9,051 nucleotides of DNA from NCBI GenBank assembly GCA_031411935.1, contig JANOBY010000724.1:1-9051 (forward strand), given 5' to 3'. This stretch comes from JAQGHR01 sp031411935. GTDB taxonomy: Bacteria; Planctomycetota; Planctomycetia; Isosphaerales; Isosphaeraceae. Below are positions 1 to 6,141 of this stretch, piece after piece; the first letter of the stretch is position 1, and each line of letters starts with the position of its first letter. A model generated the notes under the pieces. The model did no database searches. It worked only from the letters and a program-made list of their open reading frames with translations, and was not told the DNA's origin. Made by a program: the position numbers and the translations under genes.

Positions 1-1869
1 CGCGCCCCGGGCGGCTGCATCTATCGCGTGGACCCCGAGGGCAAGGACTGGACCCTGGTTTCGATGGGCTATCGCAACCCGTTCGACCTGGCGTTCAACC
101 GATTCGGCGACCTGTTCACCTACGACTCGGACATGGAGTGGGATGTCAATACGCCGTGGTATCGCCCTACGCGGGTGTGCCAGGCCGACAGCGGGTCCGA
201 CCTGGGCTATCGCAACGGCTCGGGCAAATGGCCCGCCTACTATCCCGATAGCCTCCCGCCGGTTGTGAACATCGGCCCCGGGTCCCCCACAGGGGTGACC
301 TTCGGCTACGGGGCCAAGTTCCCGGCCAAGTATCAGGACGCCATGTTCATCTCCGACTGGAGCTACGGCAAGCTCTACGCGGTCCACATGAAGCCCGAAG
401 GGAGCCACTATTCCGCCGAGCTGGAGGAGTTCATCACCGGGACCCCCCTGCCCCTGACCGACGTGGTGATCAACCCGGTCGACAAGGCGATGTACTTCGC
501 GATCGGCGGACGCAGGACGCTCTCGGGGCTCTATCGCGTGACCTACACCGGCACCGAATCGACGGAGCCTGCGCCCACGGCTGACCCCCAGGCCGAGCTG
601 CGGGGCCTCCGCAAATCGCTGGAAGCCTTCCACGGGCATCCCGACGCGGAGGCCCTGAACGTTGCATGGCCGCACCTCGGGCATGCCGATCGCTTCATCC
701 GTTACGCGGCGAGAGTGGCCGTCGAGTTTCAGGACCCGAAGACGTGGCAGGACCGGGCCCTGGCCGAAACCCATCCCCAGGCCAGCCTCACGGCCCTTCT
801 CGCGCTGGCGAGGATGGGCGACAAGTCGCTCCAGGAGCAGATTGTGGACCGGCTCGGGAAGCTGGACTGGTCCGCGATGGATCTGGCCGGAAAGCTCGAG
901 GCGCTCCGCGTGCTGGAACTGGCCATCGTGCGTATGGGCCCTCCGTCGAAGGATCTCACGGCGGAGATCATCCAGCGCCTCGATTCGGTGTATCCGGCGA
1001 AGACACGAGAGCTGAACGCCGAACTCTGCAAGCTCATGGTCGCCCTTGAAGCCCCAAGCGCGGCCGAGAAGACCATGGCACTGATGGCCAAGGCCCCCAC
1101 GCAGGAGGAGCAGATCGAGTATGCCGTGGCGCTGCGACTCTTGAAGACGGGGTGGACGCCCGCGCTTCGCACGGCGTACTTCTCCTGGTTCCCGAAGGCC
1201 GCACACTTCCGCGGCGGATCGAGCCTGGGCGGATTCCTTCGGGAGATCAAGGTCGACGCTCTATCCCGGATGACGAACGAGGAAAAGCTCTCGCTCGCCA
1301 CGGTGATCAACGCGAAGCCCGAGGCCAAACCGACCGGCGTGGTCGGCCCGGCCCGAGCCTTCGTGAAGGAGTGGAAGGTCGAGGACCTGGCCGGGACCGT
1401 CGAGACGGGCTTGAAGGACCGCGATTTCGACCGCGGACGCAACCTGTTTGCGGCCACGTCCTGCTTCGCCTGCCATCGTTATGATAACGAGGGGGGGAGC
1501 GTGGGGCCGGACCTCACGGGCGTGGCCGGGCGATTCAGCCCGCGCGACCTCCTCGAGTCGATCATCATCCCCTCGAAATCCGTGAGCGACCAGTACGCGG
1601 CCGTGACCATCTCGACGACCGACGGGCGCGTGATCACGGGCCGGATCGTCAACCTGAACGGCGACTCGATGATGGTCAACACGGACATGCTCGACCCCAA
1701 CAAGATGGACGGCGTGAACCGCGACCAGATCGAGCAGATGAAGCCCTCGACCGTCTCCATGATGCCCGAAGGGTTGCTCAACACGCTTGAGCAGGATGAG
1801 ATCCTGGACATGGTGGCCTACCTCCTGTCTCGCGGAGACCGGAAGAGCCCCATGTTCAAGAGCAACTGA
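1..1869 (+). CDS. PVC-type heme-binding (cytochrome c) protein with propeller and helical-repeat regions, 5'-truncated
   Basis: The frame is open from base 1, so the N terminus lies outside the window; 622 residues are visible. Numbered from base 1, residues 1-182 resemble the end of a glucose/sorbosone-dehydrogenase-like beta-propeller (YRNPFDLAFN, then GPGSPTGVTFGYG and FISDWSYGKLYAV). Residues about 195-465 are Ala/Leu-rich helices like HEAT repeats. Residues about 477-615 form a cytochrome c domain with heme motif CFACH (C488, C491, H492; bases 1462-1476), GPDLTGV just after it, and M587/M588 in SMMPEGL as candidate axial ligand. This order matches the 'putative heme-binding domain, Pirellula/Verrucomicrobium type' family (TIGR02603, from memory), often called membrane-bound dehydrogenase. 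Such proteins are numerous in planctomycetes, are thought to be exported, and have mostly unknown substrates; a redox role on sugars or similar compounds is inference. The end is intact (TGA 1867-1869). The GNAT gene follows after 14 bases. Confidence 0.92.
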   Translation, partial: RAPGGCIYRVDPEGKDWTLVSMGYRNPFDLAFNRFGDLFTYDSDMEWDVNTPWYRPTRVCQADSGSDLGYRNGSGKWPAYYPDSLPPVVNIGPGSPTGVTFGYGAKFPAKYQDAMFISDWSYGKLYAVHMKPEGSHYSAELEEFITGTPLPLTDVVINPVDKAMYFAIGGRRTLSGLYRVTYTGTESTEPAPTADPQAELRGLRKSLEAFHGHPDAEALNVAWPHLGHADRFIRYAARVAVEFQDPKTWQDRALAETHPQASLTALLALARMGDKSLQEQIVDRLGKLDWSAMDLAGKLEALRVLELAIVRMGPPSKDLTAEIIQRLDSVYPAKTRELNAELCKLMVALEAPSAAEKTMALMAKAPTQEEQIEYAVALRLLKTGWTPALRTAYFSWFPKAAHFRGGSSLGGFLREIKVDALSRMTNEEKLSLATVINAKPEAKPTGVVGPARAFVKEWKVEDLAGTVETGLKDRDFDRGRNLFAATSCFACHRYDNEGGSVGPDLTGVAGRFSPRDLLESIIIPSKSVSDQYAAVTISTTDGRVITGRIVNLNGDSMMVNTDMLDPNKMDGVNRDQIEQMKPSTVSMMPEGLLNTLEQDEILDMVAYLLSRGDRKSPMFKSN

Positions 1870-1883
1870 GGTTCGGAGGAACC

Positions 1884-2306
1884 GTGAAGATCGCCTACCG
1901 GGCGGAACCTGATCTCGGTGTTGAAGACTTCATCGACGTGCTCCTCCGCTCGACCCTGGCCGAGCGGAGGCCCGTCGGCGATCGGTCAATCCTTATGGGC
2001 ATGCTCCGTCATGCCAGTCTTCTGATCACGGCGCGACATGAAGGGGTCCTGGTCGGGGTTTCGCGGGCGATCTCGGACTTCAGCTATTGCACCTATCTGT
2101 CGGATCTCGCCGTCGACGTCCAGTTCCAGCGCAGGGGGATCGGTCGCGAGTTGATCGACCGGACGCATGAGGCGGCAGGCCGTCACACCACGTTGATCCT
2201 CCTGGCTGCCCCCGCGGCGCGGCTCTATTATCCCCGGATCGGGATGACGCCTCACGACTCGTGCTGGATCATCCCGCGCACAATCGACAACGAGGCGAAA
2301 CCCTGA
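1884..2306 (+). CDS. GNAT family N-acetyltransferase
   Basis: A 140-residue single-domain protein, the usual length for a GNAT enzyme, which transfers an acetyl group from acetyl-CoA to an amine. The core fits well: strand YLSDLAVDV (residues 71-79), then the acetyl-CoA pyrophosphate loop QRRGIG (82-87, motif A Q/RxxGxG/A) leading into helix RELIDRTHEAAG, then strand TLILLAA and a motif-B-like ARLYYPRIGM (112-121). The start is GTG at 1884, supported by the Shine-Dalgarno CGGAGGA at 1874-1880, three bases before it. The 14-base gap from the upstream heme-protein gene suggests co-transcription, but no functional link is evident. The acceptor (small molecule, peptide or antibiotic) cannot be told from sequence. 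A compound hairpin at 2332-2381 probably ends the transcript. Confidence 0.9.
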   Translation: MKIAYRAEPDLGVEDFIDVLLRSTLAERRPVGDRSILMGMLRHASLLITARHEGVLVGVSRAISDFSYCTYLSDLAVDVQFQRRGIGRELIDRTHEAAGRHTTLILLAAPAARLYYPRIGMTPHDSCWIIPRTIDNEAKP

Positions 2307-2331
2307 ACTTCTGGCAAGCCCTCCATGACGC

Positions 2332-2387
2332 GAGTCCCGAGGGGAATCGACCATCGCGGTCGGATTTCGCACTCGGGACTTTCTGTC
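2332..2387 (+). terminator. Probable terminator between convergent genes (compound hairpin)
   Basis: AGTCCCGAG at 2333-2341 pairs perfectly with CTCGGGACT at 2372-2380 (9 bp, plus a G-T pair outside). Nested inside, CGACC 2348-2352 pairs with GGTCG 2358-2362 around a 5-base loop, extended by AAT 2345-2347 with ATT 2364-2366 across a one-base bulge. The pyrimidine-rich TTCTGT follows on the + strand. It lies 26 bases past the acetyltransferase stop and 22 bases past the stop of the convergent minus-strand gene, where a terminator is expected. The T-tract is short, so termination strength is uncertain. Confidence 0.55.
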
Positions 2388-2402
2388 ATGAATCTGGGCG
2401 AT

Positions 2403-2657
2403 TTATCGGCTGCTGTGCGCGAGCGTGGCGGAGTCAATCTTCTCTTCAAGCTGGTCAATCCAGCGAGTGACCGAGTCATTCGACCGGCCCCGCAGTTGGC
2501 GGCGAAGACACGAGAGGCGTCGGGAGAGGTCCCGAGTCTCCTCGGGCGGGCAGGCAGGATCGGCCAGCAGGCGGTGAGCCTCCGTGGCCAGTTGCCGGAC
2601 GGCCGCGGCAAGGGCCGAGGCGTCGGTGGGGGTGGGGTTGGGGGCAGACACTTTCAT
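2403..2657 (-). CDS. Small hypothetical helical protein (84 aa)
   Basis: I do not recognise this protein. It has 84 residues: a short Pro/Thr-rich start (MKVSAPNPTPTDAS), then what looks like two or three amphipathic helices (ALAAAVRQLATEAHRLLA, ETRDLSRRLSCLRRQLRG, SVTRWIDQLEEKIDSA). There is no signal peptide or membrane segment. Third codon positions are mostly G or C like the neighbouring genes, and the composition is protein-like, which favours it over overlapping frames on either strand. It starts at ATG 2657-2655 but has no clear Shine-Dalgarno, only GG just before the start. It is convergent with the acetyltransferase, and its own stop is next to the shared hairpin. Helix pairing such as a coiled coil is possible but unproven. 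Confidence 0.6.
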   Translation of the reverse strand: MKVSAPNPTPTDASALAAAVRQLATEAHRLLADPACPPEETRDLSRRLSCLRRQLRGRSNDSVTRWIDQLEEKIDSATLAHSSR

Positions 2658-2919
2658 CCAAAATCAACTCACTGGGAATTGGCCCACCGAATCAGGAACG
2701 TCCCTGAAGCGACGACCAACTGATACCTCTAAGATACGACAAAGCCGAACGATCGTCGAAGCAGGTTTCCCTGATTTCACCGGTTCGTTGCCTTTAAGGC
2801 TTTGGAGTGAATCATTTGCGGAATACCCAACTCGGAATCTTCGAATTCCGCGGATCACGCCAAACTGCAAAATGGAACCTCTGTAGAATCTGGGCAATCG
2901 AGCCGGTGTGCGAGTCCCA
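2658..2919. other. AT-richer intergenic gap between a small protein gene and argC
   Basis: No convincing gene was seen on either strand; the short open frames here have mixed codon usage and no protein-like pattern. The stretch is clearly less GC-rich than its flanks. It should hold the promoter of the 84-residue protein (minus strand, right to left) and the end of the argC transcript. Visible structure: TCAGG 2692-2696 with CCTGA 2703-2707 in the leader of the small gene, the palindrome GCCTTTAAGGC at 2790-2800, and the CGGAAT/ATTCCG repeats at 2818-2851. No sigma-70 promoter could be assigned with confidence. Confidence 0.5.
2818..2851 (-). terminator. Weak candidate argC terminator with two competing stems
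   Basis: Two copies of CGGAAT (2819-2824 and 2833-2838) can each pair with ATTCCG 2845-2850; the outer choice extends to a 7-bp GCGGAAT/ATTCCGC stem. The element lies about 70 bases past the argC stop on the minus strand. No T-run follows on that strand, so it may instead help 3'-end stability or have no function. Confidence 0.28.
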
Positions 2920-3933
2920 TCACGCCCAACCCGCGGTCTCGGGATGCCCGAGCATGAGGTTCATGTTCTGGACCGCAACGCCCGCTGCCCCCTTGATGAG
3001 ATTATCGAGACACGACAGCACAATGATCCGTCCTTTGACGACCCGTATCGTGATGTCGCAAAAATTGGTGTGGGCCGAGTCGGCCGTGGCGGGGAGTCCG
3101 TCCACGATCCGGATGAACGGGCTGTTGCGATAGAAGCTGCGGAAGAGAGCCATGAGGTCGTTCTCGACGACCGGGGGAGTGAGCGGGGTTGCGTAGACGG
3201 TGGCCATGAGGCCTCGGTTCATGGGGATGAGGTGGGGGGTGAAGGTCACCTCCACCGGGGCTCCGCCGACCGCGGTGAGGATCTGATCGATTTCCGGCGT
3301 GTGGCGATGCCGGCCCACTCCGTACGCCGAGAGGCTTTCGTTGCACTCCGGGAAATGGGTGGACAGCTTGGGGGCTCGCCCCGCACCCGAGACCCCGCTC
3401 TTGGCGTCGATGATGATGCTCGACCGGTCGATCAGCCCCTCGGCCACGAGCGGGGCAAGGGCCAGGATCGAGGCCGAGGTGTAGCAGCCGGGATTCGCGA
3501 TCAGGTTGGCGGCGGGAATCTGTTCGCGAAACAGCTCGGGCAAGCCGTAAACGGCTTCCGCCAGTCCCTCGGGGTCGGTATGCGCGTGATCGTACCAGTC
3601 GGCGTAGGTCGCTGAGTCCTTGAGGCGATAGTCTGCGCTCAGGTCGATCACGCGCACCTGCCGTTTTCGCAGCTCGCTCGCCGCGGCCATGCTCGCCACA
3701 TGGGGCAAGGCGAGGAACGCGATCTTCGCCGATTCCGCCACGAGGTCCGGATCAAATTTCACGCACGAGAGGCTCGTCCGGGAGTGCAGGCTGGGGTGCA
3801 CCCTGTCGAGCCGAGGATCTTCGTCCTGGCGGGATGTGGCCATGGTGATCCGCGCGTGGGGGTGTCGCAGGAGGATCTTGATGAGTTCGAGGGCCGCATA
3901 TCCCGAGGCCCCGACGATCGCCACGTTGGTCAT
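2920..3933 (-). CDS. argC: N-acetyl-gamma-glutamyl-phosphate reductase
   Basis: A 337-residue protein, the normal length. ArgC catalyses the NADPH-dependent reduction of N-acetyl-gamma-glutamyl phosphate to the semialdehyde, the third step of arginine biosynthesis, in the cytoplasm. Near the N terminus is the dinucleotide-binding loop VAIVGASGYAALELI (residues 4-18). The catalytic cysteine is C150 in ANPGCYTSA. The dimer/substrate region has DAKSGVSGAGR (176-186), and the catalytic histidine is H211 in GRHRHTPEI. HLIPMNRGL (234-242) and the C-terminal NLIKGAAGVAVQNMNLM are also typical. The start is ATG 3933-3931; only a weak GAGAG precedes it by about ten bases, and an in-frame GTG lies directly upstream as an alternative. 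The reading frame stays open upstream for hundreds of codons antisense to ggt, but homology begins at this ATG. No other arg gene is in the window; the gene diverges from ggt. Confidence 0.97.
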   Translation of the reverse strand: MTNVAIVGASGYAALELIKILLRHPHARITMATSRQDEDPRLDRVHPSLHSRTSLSCVKFDPDLVAESAKIAFLALPHVASMAAASELRKRQVRVIDLSADYRLKDSATYADWYDHAHTDPEGLAEAVYGLPELFREQIPAANLIANPGCYTSASILALAPLVAEGLIDRSSIIIDAKSGVSGAGRAPKLSTHFPECNESLSAYGVGRHRHTPEIDQILTAVGGAPVEVTFTPHLIPMNRGLMATVYATPLTPPVVENDLMALFRSFYRNSPFIRIVDGLPATADSAHTNFCDITIRVVKGRIIVLSCLDNLIKGAAGVAVQNMNLMLGHPETAGWA

Positions 3934-4068
3934 CACACAAAATCTCTCGAAGGGTCGGGACGAAGGGCCATGCCCTGAGAAAGCAGACACAAGACGATCT
4001 CGCCCGGCTCGCGCCCGGTATGGTTCAATCAGGTGGCGAACCGTCACCGCGGAATCAGGGAGCTTGCG
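3934..4068. promoter_or_regulatory. Divergent argC/ggt intergenic region
   Basis: These 135 bases separate the two divergent start codons and must hold both promoters or their leaders. AGGGC 3964-3968 and GCCCT 3972-3976 form a perfect 5-bp stem with a three-base loop in the argC leader. The hexamer GCCCGG recurs in the middle of the spacer. No consensus -35/-10 pair or recognisable arginine-repressor box was seen, so this call rests on gene orientation only. Confidence 0.45.
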
Positions 4069-5793
4069 ATGCGCGTCCTCGGGTCCGTTTTCTGCATCAT
4101 CATAGGGACTTCGGTCGTCTCGGCCCAGGAGTTCTCGAGACATGTTGCGGTGTGTCAGGAGGCCCACGCCGCCGACATCGGTCGCGAGGCCATGAGATCG
4201 GGTGGGAATGCGGTCGATTCCGCTGTCGCCACGGCCTTCGCGCTCGCCGTGACCCACCCCGCCGCGGGAAACCTGGGGGGCGGAGGGTTCCTGGTCGCAT
4301 ATCTCGCCGATCGCCGGGAGGTGGTGACCATCGACTTTCGCGAGACCGCCCCCGCAGCCTCCACTCGGACCATGTATCTCGATGCCCGGGGGAAGCTGCT
4401 CCCCTTGCACCGATCGGGCCTTCGTGCGGCGGGGGTCCCCGGAACGGTTCGGGGGCTCGGTCTGGCTCACAAGCAGATGGGAAAAAGGCCCTGGCCGGAT
4501 CTGGTCGCGCCTTCCGTCCGCCTGGCCCGCGACGGGTTCCCGGTCTCGGACACCCTGGCCCGATCGCTCAACGCCCAGCTTTTCCGGGACGCACGGAGGT
4601 CGGGGGTCGACGAGGACCTCGGGGCGCGGGGGGATCGGCTGGGGGACTTCCCTGAGAGCGTGGCCGCGTTCCGCAAGCCGGATGGCACGCTCTGGAAGGC
4701 GGGGGACATTCTCAAGCAGCCCGACCTGGCCTTGACGCTTGAACGGATCGCCAGGGACGGGGCCGACGAGTTTTATCTCGGGAAGACGGCCGATTTGATC
4801 GCCGAGGACTGCGCCCGGAGAGGCGGGATCATCACCCGCGACGACCTTGCGGCCTATCGAGCGATCCGCCGCGAGCCCGTCCATGGGACGTTCCGGGGCC
4901 ACGACGTTTACGGCATGGGGCCTCCGGCGTCGGGCGGGATCCTGATCCTCCAGATGCTCAACATGCTCGAGAGATTCGACCTCAAGGCGAGCGGGCCGCG
5001 ATCCCCGAACAACGTCCACCTCATCACCGAGGCCATGAGACGAGCTTTCTTCACCCGCGCCACCCAGATTGCCGACCCGGATTTCGTAGACGTTCCGACC
5101 GCGAAGCTCGTGTCCAAGCCCTATGCCGACGAACTCGCGGCGACCATCGAGCAGCGCGCGACCCCCAGCGAATCCCTCGCCCCGTTTCGGATCCTCGACC
5201 GCGAGGGGGCCGACACGACCCACCTCTCGACGCTGGATTCGGAGGGGAACGCCGTGGCCCTGACCTACACGCTCGAGGAGGGCTACGGGAGCAAAGATGT
5301 GATCAAGGGGGCGGGATTCCTGATGAACAACGAGATGGGGGACTTCAACCTCATCCCGGAGCTCACGACCCGCTCCGGCGGAATCGGGACGAAGCCCAAC
5401 GAGATCGAACCCGGAAAGCGGATGCTCAGCTCGCAATCGCCCACGATCGTTTTGAAGGACGGCAAGGTGCGTCTCGTGACAGGGTCGCCGGGCGGTCGGA
5501 CGATCCCGAACACGACGGTCTGGGTGATCCTGAACGTGCTGGAGTTCGGCCTGAGCGGACGGGAGGCCGTCGATGCGCCGAGGACCCACCACGCGTGGTT
5601 TCCCGATCAATTGCTTCTTGAGGGCACGACCTGGCCGGCCGAGGTGAAGGAGGCACTCCGGGCTCGGGGGCATAGGCTGGTCGATCAGGCGATCCAGGGA
5701 GATGCCCACACGATCGCGGTCAACCCCGCGAGCGGAAAGATCGAGGGCGTGGCGGATCGTAGGCGGGAGACCTCGCGGGCCTCGGGTGATTGA
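4069..5793 (+). CDS. ggt: Gamma-glutamyltransferase (gamma-glutamyltranspeptidase), secreted precursor
   Basis: A 574-residue precursor, typical length, of an N-terminal-nucleophile enzyme that cleaves itself and then hydrolyses or transfers the gamma-glutamyl group of glutathione and related amides, usually in the periplasm. Residues 1-19 (MRVLGSVFCIIIGTSVVSA) are a signal peptide. GNLGGGGFL and DFRETAP (R91, substrate carboxylate contact) mark the large subunit. Self-cleavage should fall before T383 in D-TTHLS (bases 5215-5220), giving subunits of about 382 and 192 residues. The small subunit keeps SSQSPTIV and GSPGGR (oxyanion region), and a lid-like loop precedes SSQSPT. It ends with the usual GVAD-R pattern. 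The start ATG 4069 has AGGGAG at 4057-4062 and places the signal peptide at the N terminus; GTG 4033 would add 12 residues before it and is less likely. It has no downstream partner and is divergent from argC. Confidence 0.95.
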   Translation: MRVLGSVFCIIIGTSVVSAQEFSRHVAVCQEAHAADIGREAMRSGGNAVDSAVATAFALAVTHPAAGNLGGGGFLVAYLADRREVVTIDFRETAPAASTRTMYLDARGKLLPLHRSGLRAAGVPGTVRGLGLAHKQMGKRPWPDLVAPSVRLARDGFPVSDTLARSLNAQLFRDARRSGVDEDLGARGDRLGDFPESVAAFRKPDGTLWKAGDILKQPDLALTLERIARDGADEFYLGKTADLIAEDCARRGGIITRDDLAAYRAIRREPVHGTFRGHDVYGMGPPASGGILILQMLNMLERFDLKASGPRSPNNVHLITEAMRRAFFTRATQIADPDFVDVPTAKLVSKPYADELAATIEQRATPSESLAPFRILDREGADTTHLSTLDSEGNAVALTYTLEEGYGSKDVIKGAGFLMNNEMGDFNLIPELTTRSGGIGTKPNEIEPGKRMLSSQSPTIVLKDGKVRLVTGSPGGRTIPNTTVWVILNVLEFGLSGREAVDAPRTHHAWFPDQLLLEGTTWPAEVKEALRARGHRLVDQAIQGDAHTIAVNPASGKIEGVADRRRETSRASGD

Positions 5794-5831
5794 GGCCGCC
5801 TAAAACGCGCCGAGCGTGCGAGGAGGGCTCG

Positions 5832-5963
5832 ATGAATCAGGCATGTTTAAATGCGATCAGGAGATCATGCCAGAAGATCAGTCATTGGTTGAGTCTGTGC
5901 CCGGCCACGGCAAGATCGCGAGAAAATAGCGGATTTTCGGGCGATCTCACGCGAAAATCCTGA
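5832..5963 (+). CDS. Possible 43-residue leader peptide or small protein (uncertain)
   Basis: ATG 5832 is preceded by AGGAGGG at 5821-5827, the strongest-looking Shine-Dalgarno in the window, four bases away. The frame runs to TGA 5961-5963 and encodes a basic, Ser- and Cys-containing peptide starting MNQACLNAIRRSCQKIS, with three cysteines (C5, C13, C23). Against it: third positions are only about half G or C, unlike the surrounding genes, no family is recognised, and the last third overlaps strong inverted repeats. It lies 38 bases after the ggt stop, so it could be translated from the ggt message. A leader peptide acting on the hairpins behind it is possible. A chance ORF is about as likely. 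Confidence 0.25.
   Translation: MNQACLNAIRRSCQKISHWLSLCPATARSRENSGFSGDLTRKS
5913..5960 (+). repeat. Two mutually exclusive hairpins
   Basis: Hairpin X: AGATCGC 5913-5919 pairs with GCGATCT 5941-5947 and, inside a 2x2 internal loop, GAAAAT 5922-5927 pairs with ATTTTC 5933-5938, closing a five-base loop. Hairpin Y: GGATTTTCG 5931-5939 pairs perfectly with CGAAAATCC 5952-5960 over a 12-base loop. X and Y share bases 5931-5947 and cannot form together. All pairings are Watson-Crick and read directly from the sequence; whether they act in RNA or DNA is unknown. Confidence 0.6.
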
Positions 5964-5964
5964 A

Positions 5965-6022
5965 AAAACTCGGAGAAATGCGGCTATTCCTATGGAAACA
6001 GCCGAGTTTTCCTGTATCTTTC
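5965..6022 (+). terminator. Terminator-like hairpin with T-rich tail and an alternative inner stem
   Basis: AAAACTCGG 5965-5973 pairs perfectly with CCGAGTTTT 6002-6010 (9 bp, 28-base loop), followed by the pyrimidine-rich CCTGTATCTTTC. An alternative stem, CGGCT 5981-5985 with AGCCG 6000-6004 and inner TCC/GGA, would disrupt it because both use 6002-6004. It could end the ggt transcript about 170 bases past the stop, or be a regulated terminator ahead of the HU gene. The stem is partly A-T, so it is not a strong classical terminator. Confidence 0.42.
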
Positions 6023-6113
6023 TCTCATTCTCGTCGAAGAGGTTCGGTAGGAGCCGACGTCCATGGTCCCCAGCGGGGGGGCAATCGGCGCGTCGGTCCG
6101 CTGAGGATAGCGA

Positions 6114-6130
6114 CCTCGGTACGAGGAGGA
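6114..6130 (+). promoter_or_regulatory. HU ribosome-binding site partly inside a small hairpin
   Basis: AGGAGGA at 6124-6130 is the Shine-Dalgarno for ATG 6142, with a somewhat long 11-base spacing. CCTCG 6114-6118 pairs with CGAGG 6122-6126 around a GTA loop, covering its first three bases. CCTC could also pair with GAGG at 6126-6129. Partial occlusion of the site is therefore possible, but the stem is short. Confidence 0.4.
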
Positions 6131-6141
6131 TAGAGCGACCC

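Larger units (their letters stand above)
5794..6141. other. 348-base gap between ggt and the HU gene, rich in inverted repeats
   Basis: This AT-richer gap holds no standard-looking gene. From left to right it contains a 43-codon ORF with a strong Shine-Dalgarno (5832-5963), GGCATG 5840-5845 pairing with CATGCC 5866-5871, a cluster of mutually exclusive stems (5913-6010), the pyrimidine-rich run 6007-6030, CAGCGG 6071-6076 pairing with CCGCTG 6098-6103, and a small hairpin touching the HU ribosome-binding site (6114-6126). It must also contain the HU promoter, which could not be placed. If transcription of HU starts right of about 6025, the left-hand structures belong to the end of the ggt transcript instead. 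Confidence 0.6.

Noticed and set aside
2325..2723. A 132-codon open frame on the plus strand
   Set aside because: It starts inside the terminator-like hairpin, has a Gly-rich stretch typical of a shadow frame, and overlaps the better-supported minus-strand gene.
3934..5709. An open frame on the minus strand continues from argC for about 590 more codons, antisense to ggt
   Set aside because: The translation is rich in Arg, Gly and Pro without domain pattern, homology to ArgC starts only at ATG 3933, and the plus strand carries a complete GGT with signal peptide and all key motifs. Long antisense frames are common opposite GC-rich codons.
5992..6141. N-terminal extension of the HU protein by 50 codons
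   Set aside because: MAKKA at 6142 is a typical HU tail start with a Shine-Dalgarno; the extension lies in the leader and is not conserved-looking.
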